A stretch of 64,000 nt of DNA from UBA7672 sp040398425 (GTDB lineage Bacteria; Pseudomonadota; Alphaproteobacteria; Caulobacterales; Hyphomonadaceae): positions 1 through 64,000 of the forward strand of contig JBBATZ010000006.1 in assembly GCA_040398425.1 (NCBI GenBank). The letters run 5' to 3'. The notes below the pieces were generated by a model. The model searched no databases. It saw only the letters and a program-made list of their open reading frames with translations, and was not told the origin of the DNA. The translations under genes and the position numbers were made by a program. Numbering within the stretch: the stretch's first letter is position 1; every line of letters begins with the position of its first letter. Below are positions 52,401 through 58,651 of the stretch, piece by piece.

Positions 52401-52936
52401 GGCAGCCCCGCCGGGAAGATATCGACGATCCCCCCGCGCATCGAATACTCGCCCGGCTCCCGCACCGTGGACGCCCGGCTGTACCCATTGATGTCGAGAT
52501 AGGCGCGCACCCTCTCCGCCGCCACCGCCTCCCCCACCCGCGCCACAAACGCCGCCACGCCCATGTGCGACCGGGGTGGCACGCGCTGCACGACGGAGGC
52601 CGCTGTCGTCACCACCAGCATCGGCGCCGACTTGGCTGTCCTGCTGGCCAGCCGCGCCAGCGCCGCGCACCGCGCCGCCGAAATCGCCGGGCTCGGGCTC
52701 ACGCGGTCGTACGGCAGGCAATCCCACGCCGGCAGGTTCACGACATCCAGCAAAGGCGCGAAGAACTTCGCGGCCGCAAACGCCATCAACGCGTGTCGAT
52801 CGTCGCGCGCGATGTAGAGCGCCACCCCGCCCCGCTTCTGGACCGCCTCCGCGATCAGCCGCACGTCCGCAATGAACGGCGTCTCATAGACCCGCACCGG
52901 CGATTTCTGTTGGGCAAGAGCGTCCCAGACGCGCAT
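49481..52936 (-). CDS. mfd: Transcription-repair coupling factor Mfd
   Basis: Mfd removes RNA polymerase stalled at DNA lesions and recruits UvrA. The 1151-residue protein has the UvrB-homology N-terminal domains, the RNA-polymerase-interacting domain with LIVHVEHGVGRYEGL, and the superfamily 2 translocase core: Walker A GDVGFGKTEVALRAAF, DEEQ box VVDEEQRFGVKH, SATPIPRTLQMAL and QLRGRVGR. The C-terminal D7 domain ends the chain. The TAG stop lies in a repeat element. It is downstream of sdhE by about 107 bases. Confidence 0.97.
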   Translation of the reverse strand: MRVWDALAQQKSPVRVYETPFIADVRLIAEAVQKRGGVALYIARDDRHALMAFAAAKFFAPLLDVVNLPAWDCLPYDRVSPSPAISAARCAALARLASRTAKSAPMLVVTTAASVVQRVPPRSHMGVAAFVARVGEAVAAERVRAYLDINGYSRASTVREPGEYSMRGGIVDIFPAGLPEPVRLDFFGDELETARYFDPETQRSTLDLKEIVLAPVSEIDFSDEALNLLRRNFLSELGSPGGDPTYEAARERIRRQGVEQWLPLFYAKLETLFDYVGQDALLGIDPSAAEATSERLAQADDYYEARKSAGMAAGTVQHVLLPEKLYLTPQELGEALTSRATATFTTQNAPEKSDGLLGRSRIGRSFVLERADPNANLFDAVVRHVRERQAANKKVIIAAWSPGSASRLVGILEDHGISNAKPVKSWPEVVKGQVAVAEIAVETGFEDDDLVIISEQDMLGDKLARPRKRKSSAAVIAEAAALSQGDLIVHVEHGVGRYEGLKTVTVNLAPHDCLELIYAGGDKILLPVENVELISRYGSEGGENALDKLGGGGWQARKARAKRKIMDMADELIRLAAERELKTAWKTDSADGVFREFAARFPYEETDDQLSAIEDVVKDLTSGKPMDRLICGDVGFGKTEVALRAAFLVAMSGMQVAVIAPTTLLARQHFQTFSERFAGWPIKVRHLSRFVTSKEASQTKDEINSGGCDVVVGTHALLGKGIDFKRLGMIVVDEEQRFGVKHKERLKELKADVHVLTLSATPIPRTLQMALTGIRDLSIIATPPVDRLAVRTYVVEFDPVTIREALLRERFRGGQSYFVAPRVADLPFLERYLREQVPEVTFLTAHGQMSATDLEDRMVAFYDGKADVLLSTTIVESGIDIPRANTLIIHRADMFGLAQLYQLRGRVGRAKLRAYAYLTTPDQEKMTDGADKRLKVLQSLDSLGAGFMLASHDLDMRGGGNLLGEEQTGHVREVGVELYQQMLEDAVKALRSGESLDSHEVADEWSPQIDIGAAVLIPEGYVEDLSTRLSLYRRLADLQTDPEREAFAAELIDRFGPLPDETKQLLEITAVKILCKRLGVSKVSAGPKGALLAFRDNAPLDGAKLIAYVQKQPNRLKLRPDMKLVLSGAWVDAPARLAGVKNLLRDMSGLL

Positions 52937-53043
52937 TCAGTCGCTCACACAATAATAGATCCCCGTTCCGGACGCCTCGTTGAGCGTCAGGTTCCGCAGG
53001 AATTTCAGCAGTGGACCGGCGCGTTTGTCCGCCCCAGTCTCAC

Positions 53044-53310
53044 CTATCTCGGGGCGGCATATCGGAAGGACAGCAGCAGGTCGAGCACTTCTGTCCGAAG
53101 CTCTGCTGCAGGCTCGCCCCGCTCCATGATCCAGTCGAAGACATGCTGGTCAGGAATATCCAGGACCGCCTCGAACTCGCCCAGCTGGCGTTCATCAAAG
53201 GTCGCCAGATGCACGTCGGTGAATTGCTGCATGTAGAGGTCCAGTTCCCTGAACCCCCGCCGGTCCGACCGGAACTTCAACTTGCGGCGCCAGACGTCGA
53301 GATCACTCAT
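53044..53310 (-). CDS. sdhE: FAD assembly factor SdhE
   Basis: SdhE helps attach FAD covalently to the SdhA flavoprotein of succinate dehydrogenase. The 88-residue five-helix protein contains SDRRGFRELDLYMQQF (about 15-30); the RRGFRELD part is the family's RGxxE motif. Later FDWIMERGEP is also conserved. The ATG at 53310 (MSDLDVWRRKLKFRS) fits the family length; longer frames upstream run into a palindrome. Position upstream of mfd is common in alphaproteobacteria. Confidence 0.93.
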   Translation of the reverse strand: MSDLDVWRRKLKFRSDRRGFRELDLYMQQFTDVHLATFDERQLGEFEAVLDIPDQHVFDWIMERGEPAAELRTEVLDLLLSFRYAAPR

Positions 53311-53351
53311 GCGCTCTCTAAGCACACACCTGACCTGTCCAGCCACCCTCC

Positions 53352-53369
53352 TTCCAACATTTGTTGGAA
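53352..53369. promoter_or_regulatory. Perfect palindrome upstream of sdhE
   Basis: TTCCAACA and TGTTGGAA face each other across two bases, 42 bases upstream of the sdhE ATG. An 8-bp half-site pair in a low-GC setting within a GC-rich genome is a good candidate operator. The regulator is unknown. Confidence 0.45.
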
Positions 53370-53859
53370 AGCCCCTGCGCAAACCCGGGGGACAGGAAAA
53401 ATTCTTCTCGCGCGATGTCAGGGACTTAGCGGGAAATTTCGGCGGATTGGGACGACGCAAATCGGCCGGGCTCCGCGAGGCCGCATAATGGCGCCCATGA
53501 CACGGACGCAAACACGCGCATACGGAGTGCTTAACCCATCAACCCGCCAGCCCTTGCTGGAGGCCATACTGCGCGCGTTCTGCTGGCTCGTGTCCAACGT
53601 CGCTTTGGCTTGTCGCGCCATCCTCAACCGCCCCACCCGTGATTGGCACACGGATGAACCGGAAGAAGATCAGCTCGAAGCGCCGAACGACATCACACAG
53701 GAAACCAACTCTGAAGTCGCCGTCATTCTCGACCCTGTGCCGAGAATCCCGGTTGCTCCAACGCAGGGAACAACGACGCATTGCCTGCATACACCCAACC
53801 AGGCTGCCCGGCACACGGGCGAGCGTGACACCGTGGATCTTATGATCACGGTTCTGGAA

Positions 53860-54074
53860 ACGGACCTCTTGGTCCGTGTTCCCCGCGCAGCCGGGAATCC
53901 AGCCAGCGCGCAACACGCGCACCTCACATACGCAGGTCAATCCCCGCCCATCCCGACGAACGTCGGGATCCAGGGCAGACCACGACACTTGTCCCAGGTT
54001 GCAGCTTCAAGCATGCGCCTGCAGCACAACCGTTCCTGGATTCCGACGCCTCACCCTGAGCTTGTCGAAGGACG
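53860..54074. repeat. Cluster of short palindromic repeat elements
   Basis: Three elements lie close together: 53860-53877 (7-bp stem with TCTT loop), 53950-53969 (ATCCCGACG/CGTCGGGAT, perfect 9-bp arms) and 54049-54074 (related to the left-edge repeat, with CTTGTCGAAGG). A TGGATTCCCGG-type piece is at 53881-53902 in minus orientation. These look like degenerate dispersed intergenic palindromes. Confidence 0.5.
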
Positions 54075-54167
54075 TCGGACTGAGCGGCTGGTGCGATTGA
54101 AATCAGCCTGACCTAACTCAGGCTCACACCCGAACGCACACCCCTCGGCCCACAGCCGCAGGGAACA

Positions 54168-54185
54168 CCTTCGCTTGTCCGAAGG
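54168..54185 (-). terminator. Hairpin directly after the helical-protein gene
   Basis: A 6-bp stem (54168-54173 with 54180-54185) and 6-base loop directly abut the TGA of the 54186 gene on the minus strand. No T-run follows, so it is only a weak terminator candidate. Confidence 0.3.
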
Positions 54186-54677
54186 TCAGCTGGCCGAACG
54201 CAATTCCGCTGCACCCTCTACTACGGGCGCCGACGCAAAGCGCTGACGCACGGAGCCGAGACTGGCGATCAATTGCTGCTTGCCGGCAGGCGGCAGGTCC
54301 GACCGGCGCATCAGATCCATCACGGCAACATGGACGCGCAACGGCTCCCAGTCCGTGAGGCCACGGATAATCAATCCATCCGCGACGTCGCACAGGCTGG
54401 CGGCGACCGTATCCATCTCGGGCAGGCCGGCGATGGTGCCGATGCCGATCATCTTCCGGCCCGTCTCGTAGGCTTCATAGATATGCCGCGTGTTCTCGGC
54501 GGGATCATGGCCCACGCTACGCGGGAATTTGGCGAGCAGCTCGTCGACACGCGCGACGCAGTCATCACCGATCTTCGTCAGCATGTCCTCGGCGCGAACG
54601 AGCGCCGTCTGCGCCATCTGCGCGGGCGCGGCCGCCAGAGCTGCGCCGAGGGTGTTTTTGGCATAGGTGATTTTCAT
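54186..54677 (-). CDS. Small helical protein coupled to a receiver protein, CheE-like in character
   Basis: This 163-residue, probably all-helical soluble protein starts MKITYAKNTLG. Its middle (RAEDMLTKIGDDCVARVDEL, then TRHIYEAYETG and AASLCDVADGLI) and the later VHVAVMDLMRR recall small proteins found in Caulobacter-type chemotaxis clusters (CheE), but I am not certain of that match. Its start overlaps the end of the receiver-domain gene by 4 bases (ATGA), so the two are translated together. A partner or phosphorylation-state reader for the receiver is the likely role. Confidence 0.6.
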   Translation of the reverse strand: MKITYAKNTLGAALAAAPAQMAQTALVRAEDMLTKIGDDCVARVDELLAKFPRSVGHDPAENTRHIYEAYETGRKMIGIGTIAGLPEMDTVAASLCDVADGLIIRGLTDWEPLRVHVAVMDLMRRSDLPPAGKQQLIASLGSVRQRFASAPVVEGAAELRSAS

Positions 54678-55282
54678 ATGGTCACCGTCGTTTGCGCTGC
54701 GTTCATGACAAGATCGATATCGGCCTGGCTCATTGCGCCACCGGCGGCAATCCGCGCCGCAGCTTCGCGATCTTTCTGCCGTCGACCCGGGACGCCATCA
54801 GGCAGAGCCTTGTCGTGCCAGCGGCGATCGGGTCCGGCATAATTGTCTGTCTCGATATACGGCCGCTTTTCGCGCGACATCCAGAGAATGCGGTCCAGCA
54901 GGATTGCCGGCGACATCGGCTTCGAGACGATGAAATTTGCGCCAGCATCCCGCAACTGGCCAACGCGGTTCTGGGCCGTGTGCCCCGTCGCGACCAGCAC
55001 GGGCGCATGCTTGTTCGGCGCAGCCAGAGTTCGGCGCATCCAGCCGATGACCTCATAGACCTCCGCGCCGAAGCTCGAAGGATCAATGATGATGAGTTCG
55101 AAATTGGCGACAGTCACTTGTCGCTTCAACTCTTCAATATCCTCGCAGCGCACGATGTTACGCGCGCCAAAGCCGCTCAGAATCTGAACGACAATGTTCT
55201 GCCCCATGATGTCGGCATCGGCGACAAGCACAGTCGTCTTCTGCAGGTTGAGCAGGGCCTTAGGGGCCTTGGCGATGGACAT
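54674..55282 (-). CDS. Receiver-domain (CheY-like) response regulator with C-terminal tail
   Basis: This 202-residue protein has one receiver domain (about 15-135). Acidic pocket residues D22 and D24 (VLVADAD), phosphoacceptor D67 (ELIIID), T99 and K121 (SKP) are all in place, so phosphorylation is possible although the VADAD and DPSS surroundings are divergent. A tail of about 65 residues holds GPDRRW (150-155) and PGRR (165-168), a motif seen on alphaproteobacterial single-domain regulators, and a final short helix. There is no DNA-binding output domain. It is coupled to the helical protein downstream. Confidence 0.85.
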   Translation of the reverse strand: MSIAKAPKALLNLQKTTVLVADADIMGQNIVVQILSGFGARNIVRCEDIEELKRQVTVANFELIIIDPSSFGAEVYEVIGWMRRTLAAPNKHAPVLVATGHTAQNRVGQLRDAGANFIVSKPMSPAILLDRILWMSREKRPYIETDNYAGPDRRWHDKALPDGVPGRRQKDREAAARIAAGGAMSQADIDLVMNAAQTTVTI

Positions 55283-55376
55283 AAAACGCCCTTGATGGGT
55301 AACCGGCGTTACTCATAGCAAAATCCGGTTTCGCCCCTGTTAACTTGGGGCCTCCATTCATCAATGAATAGGGTGC

Positions 55377-56423
55377 TTAGTAATCCCGCCAAGCCCCATC
55401 ACGGCCGCGAAGCCGGATCCGCCCCCCCTCAGTCTCCACGTCGGACGGCGAGGCCAGCGCCTTTGAAACGCCGCCGGGTATGTCGATTACGTACTGCGGC
55501 TGGGCGAGTCCCGACACGCGATCACGCAACTCGCGCACAAGCGCCTGCCCCTCTTCAACGCTCAAACGGAAATGCGATGTGCCGGGCGCTAGGTCCGGGT
55601 GATGGAGGTAATAAGGGCGCACGCGTGACGCCACGAGCGCACGCATCAGGTCGGCCATCACCTCGATGTCATTGTTAACGCCCTTGAGCAGGACAGTCTG
55701 ACTCAACAGCGGAATTCCTGCATCGGCAAGACGTGAAAGCGCGTCGCACACCGCGGGCGACAGCTCATTGGGGTGGTTGCAGTGAACGGCAACGTAGACG
55801 GCCTTCAACTTGCTGCCGATAGCACTGACGAACGCGTCGGACACGCGGGCCGGATCAGCAATTGGCATCCGCGTATGCCAGCGGATCACCTTCACGTGCG
55901 GGATCAACTCCAGCTCACGCGTCAGCTCGGCCGCGCGGCGGGGGGACAGCATGAACGGGTCGCCGCCTGTAAGGATCACCTCCCAGATTTCTGGATGAGC
56001 ACGGATGTAGGCGAGCGCCGCGTCCAGCTCGGCAGGCGTGAGATTGCCGTCCTTGTCCGGTCCAACCATCTCTCGACGAAAGCAGAAGCGGCAGTAAACC
56101 GGGCATACCGAGACGACCTTCAGCAGGACGCGATCCGGATAGCGATGGACGACGCCCTCCACCGGCTCATGCGTCTTGTCGCCGATGGGGTCGGGAAGCT
56201 CGTCGGGCTGGATGTCGAGCTCGGCCAGGGACGGGACGAACTGCAGGGCGATCGGATCGGCGGGATTGGTTCGGTCGATCAGGCTTGCAAGCGAAGGCGT
56301 AATCGCCGTCGCATAAGCTGCCATCACCGCTGACAGGTCCGCATCCCGGGCAAGGCCCGCCTCGGCCAGGTCCGCGGCGCTGCGGAGTGTTCGCGCTGGG
56401 GGGATGTCGAGCAAACGGGTCAA
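55377..56423 (-). CDS. epmB: EF-P beta-lysine 2,3-aminomutase EpmB
   Basis: EpmB converts (S)-alpha-lysine to (R)-beta-lysine for EF-P modification, using S-adenosylmethionine, a [4Fe-4S] cluster and PLP. The 348-residue protein has the radical SAM motif CPVYCRFCFRRE (C107, C111, C114), GGDPFML, and YVIDIPGGVSKAL containing the PLP lysine. It is shorter than free-lysine KamA and matches EpmB length, and epmA and efp are close by, so EpmB is preferred over KamA. It starts with TTG (56423) after GAGG; no ATG is available nearby. Confidence 0.9.
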   Translation of the reverse strand: MTRLLDIPPARTLRSAADLAEAGLARDADLSAVMAAYATAITPSLASLIDRTNPADPIALQFVPSLAELDIQPDELPDPIGDKTHEPVEGVVHRYPDRVLLKVVSVCPVYCRFCFRREMVGPDKDGNLTPAELDAALAYIRAHPEIWEVILTGGDPFMLSPRRAAELTRELELIPHVKVIRWHTRMPIADPARVSDAFVSAIGSKLKAVYVAVHCNHPNELSPAVCDALSRLADAGIPLLSQTVLLKGVNNDIEVMADLMRALVASRVRPYYLHHPDLAPGTSHFRLSVEEGQALVRELRDRVSGLAQPQYVIDIPGGVSKALASPSDVETEGGRIRLRGRDGAWRDY

Positions 56424-56462
56424 GCGAGCCTCGGAACTTTGGGCTCTATCGCCCCGCCCGGC

Positions 56463-56888
56463 TCATCTGTCCATCATGTTGCCGAGATCCTCGATGGCGC
56501 GAACCGCGCGATCATCCACCCCTTCGCGCCTCAGCATATCCCCGAAAAGGCGGCTCGCCTTGGGGGCGGTGGAACACTGGCCAATGGCTTGCTCGACCTC
56601 AGGCCAGGTGTCCTGCGCGAAATCCAGCGTCAACTGAAGGGCGCCGATCGCCGTGAGGATCAGCAGCGAACTGGGCGCGATCGCCTCAAGACCACCCTCG
56701 GGCCCGAACATGGTCGGCGCGACATCGCGGAGGTCATCGATCTGTTTACGGTGGTCATAAACGAACTCGCCGAGAATGCGCTCGGTCTTCCAGTCGAACC
56801 ATTTCGCCGTGCAGGGCTCCGGCTCGAGCGTTGCGCAGCTGGCAAGCATCGGAAGCGCAACGAACGCGGCGGCGAAGGATCGGATCAT
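56463..56888 (-). CDS. Lipoprotein of unknown function between epmA and epmB
   Basis: This 141-residue protein has a short signal peptide with a lipobox MLASC (about 14-18) and an otherwise soluble, helical, acidic domain with WFDWKTERILGEFVYDHRKQ and a hydrophobic segment SLLILTAIGALQL (about 73-85). It starts with ATG and lies 29 bases after epmA and 39 bases before epmB, so it is likely co-transcribed with both. I do not recognise a family. Nothing known about EF-P modification requires a lipoprotein. Confidence 0.65.
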   Translation of the reverse strand: MIRSFAAAFVALPMLASCATLEPEPCTAKWFDWKTERILGEFVYDHRKQIDDLRDVAPTMFGPEGGLEAIAPSSLLILTAIGALQLTLDFAQDTWPEVEQAIGQCSTAPKASRLFGDMLRREGVDDRAVRAIEDLGNMMDR

Positions 56889-56917
56889 GGCGTACCTCTT
56901 TGTCGCATAGGACAGGC

Positions 56918-57943
56918 TCAGAGCGGCGGCGTCCAGAGAACATCTGCAATCCGGCGCGCACCCGTCGCCAGCATCACCAGACGGTCAAAACCCAGCGCCA
57001 CTCCGCTCGCTTCGGGCATGTGAGCCAGCGCCGCGAGGAAGTCCTCGTCGAGCGGATAGCGCTCGCCATAGGTCGCTTGCTTGACGTCCATCTCCGCCTC
57101 GAAGCGGCGGCGCTGTTCGGCGGGATCGGTGAGTTCACCAAAGCCATTCGCGAGCTCGACACCGCAAGCATAGAGCTCGAACCGTTCTGCAAAGCGTGGG
57201 TCTCGCCCCAGCGGCCGAGCCAGCGCAGCTTCCTCAGCCGGATACTCGCACAGCACCGTAAGGCAGCCCTGCCCCAGCTTAGGCTCCACATGCCTGACGA
57301 GAACGGCGCTGAAGATGTCCGACCAGCTATCACTCTCCCCAACGCGTACACCGGCCGACCTTGCCGCCGCCGCCATCCCATCCCGATCGCCCAGCACAGC
57401 TTCAAGATCGATCCTGGCGTGCCGCGCAAATGCATCCACGAGCGTCAGCCGCTCCGGTTCAGCCTCCGCATCGCAGACGCCTTCGCGCCAGCTCAACTTG
57501 CCTTGCCCCGCCTCTCGCGCCGCGAGCCGGCATATCTCGACGCAGTCCGCTATCACGGCTTCGTATGGCTCACCCGCCCGATACCATTCCAGCATGGTGA
57601 ATTCCGGTGCGTGAAGCGGACCCGCCTCGCGGTTCCGATAGACACGGGCATAGTCGAAGATCTTCGTCTCGCCGGCCGCCAACAGTTTCTTGGCCGCGAA
57701 TTCCGGCGAAGTATGAAGGTAAACGGCTCGCCCCTCGCCCGCCTCATTCAGTCGCGACGTGGCAAATGCGTGCAGGTGGGCCTCGTTTCCGGGCGAGACC
57801 TGCAGCGCGCCGGATTCGACTTCGGTAAAGCCGTTTCGCCCGAACCAGGACCGCGTCGCATCCCGGATGCGCCCCCGCGCCATCAGGAATGGGCGACGGT
57901 CGGCGTGGGATTCCTTGTTCCACCAGGGGGTTGGGCCGCTCAC
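56918..57943 (-). CDS. epmA: EF-P--(R)-beta-lysine ligase EpmA
   Basis: EpmA (GenX/PoxA) is a class II lysyl-tRNA-synthetase paralogue that transfers beta-lysine to EF-P. The 341-residue protein has the aminoacylation core only, with no anticodon-binding domain: motif 2 region EFTMLEWYRAGEPYEAVI and motif 3 GVALGFDRLVMLATGARR near the end. It starts with GTG at 57943 with GGAG seven bases upstream. It diverges from efp across 131 bases and is followed by the lipoprotein and epmB. Confidence 0.93.
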   Translation of the reverse strand: MSGPTPWWNKESHADRRPFLMARGRIRDATRSWFGRNGFTEVESGALQVSPGNEAHLHAFATSRLNEAGEGRAVYLHTSPEFAAKKLLAAGETKIFDYARVYRNREAGPLHAPEFTMLEWYRAGEPYEAVIADCVEICRLAAREAGQGKLSWREGVCDAEAEPERLTLVDAFARHARIDLEAVLGDRDGMAAAARSAGVRVGESDSWSDIFSAVLVRHVEPKLGQGCLTVLCEYPAEEAALARPLGRDPRFAERFELYACGVELANGFGELTDPAEQRRRFEAEMDVKQATYGERYPLDEDFLAALAHMPEASGVALGFDRLVMLATGARRIADVLWTPPL

Positions 57944-57974
57944 GCGAGTCTCCGGATGGCTAACAAAGCCGGGC

Positions 57975-58003
57975 TTGGCCGCAGGGACGGGGCATTGTAT
58001 GAC
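57975..58003 (+). promoter_or_regulatory. Putative promoter of efp
   Basis: TTGGCC (57975-57980) and TATGAC (57998-58003) are spaced by exactly 17 bases, about 71 bases before the efp GTG. The match is partial, in a region that must hold promoters for both efp and epmA. Confidence 0.3.
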
Positions 58004-58074
58004 CGCGCCGCTTCAACAGGTTCCAGTCGGCCGAGCCATACTCTGGCAACGGCCCAAATACAAAGGCGTATCCC

Positions 58075-58647
58075 GTGGTCAAAGTCATCGCCAGCGACGT
58101 TCGCAAGGGCAACGTTCTCGAGCAGGAGGACGGCCAGCTCTACACCGTCCTCAAGGCCGAAACCTATCGCCCGGGCAAGGGCACGCCGACCGCCACGATC
58201 GACATGCGCCGGATCTCTGACGGCGTGAAAGTGGTCGAGACCTTCAAGACCACGGACCAGCTGAACCTGGCGTTCGTCGAGGAAGTGAAACACCAGTTCC
58301 TGTTCAAGGACGGCGAACTCTACGTCTTCATGAACCCGACCAGCTATGAGCAGGTGATGGTGCCAGCCGCCATGCTGGGCGACGACGCCTCCTATCTCGG
58401 CGAAAACATGGACTGCGACCTGCTGATGTTCGACGGCCGCCCGGTGGCGATCAAGCTGCCCCAGCGCGTCACGCTCGAGATTGTCGAGACGGAACCGGTC
58501 GTGAAAGGCCAGACGGCGTCGGGCTCCTACAAGCCGGCCAAGATGTCGAACGGCATCCGCGTCATGGTGCCCCCGCACATCGGCACGGGCACCCGCATCA
58601 TCGTCAACACCGAAGACGGCGCTTACGTGGAACGCGCGAAGGACTAG
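58075..58647 (+). CDS. efp: Elongation factor P
   Basis: EF-P relieves ribosome stalling at polyproline stretches. The 190-residue protein has three beta-barrel domains. The modified loop reads YRPGKGTPTATIDMR (31-45), with K35 as the lysine to be beta-lysylated. A lysine here, rather than the arginine of the rhamnosylated type, agrees with the presence of epmA and epmB. It starts with GTG at 58075 after AAAGG. Confidence 0.97.
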   Translation: MVKVIASDVRKGNVLEQEDGQLYTVLKAETYRPGKGTPTATIDMRRISDGVKVVETFKTTDQLNLAFVEEVKHQFLFKDGELYVFMNPTSYEQVMVPAAMLGDDASYLGENMDCDLLMFDGRPVAIKLPQRVTLEIVETEPVVKGQTASGSYKPAKMSNGIRVMVPPHIGTGTRIIVNTEDGAYVERAKD

Positions 58648-58651
58648 GCAG

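Larger units (their letters stand above)
53326..54167. other. Gene-poor region with repeats
   Basis: About 840 bases with no gene I can support. A plus-strand open frame from 53488 to 54111 starts plausibly (MAPMTRTQTRAYGVLNP) and has one hydrophobic stretch, but its second half runs through palindromic repeats and it has no family character. The repeats are listed separately. A palindrome at 53352-53369 is in the sdhE promoter. Confidence 0.5.

Noticed and set aside
52937..53040. Minus-strand open stretch between sdhE and mfd reading TGADKRAGPLLKFLRNL and ending at 52937
   Set aside because: It looks protein-like but has no start codon in frame before it enters sdhE in another frame; at most a gene remnant.
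53488..54111. Plus-strand open frame of about 207 codons starting MAPMTRTQTRAYG
   Set aside because: No good ribosome site, no family character, and its second half runs through palindromic repeats; treated as a chance frame or a decayed gene.
55356..55369. Small palindrome ATTCAT-CA-ATGAAT after epmB
   Set aside because: Only 6-bp arms in a short AT-rich gap; could be chance, and no T-run or promoter relation supports a function.
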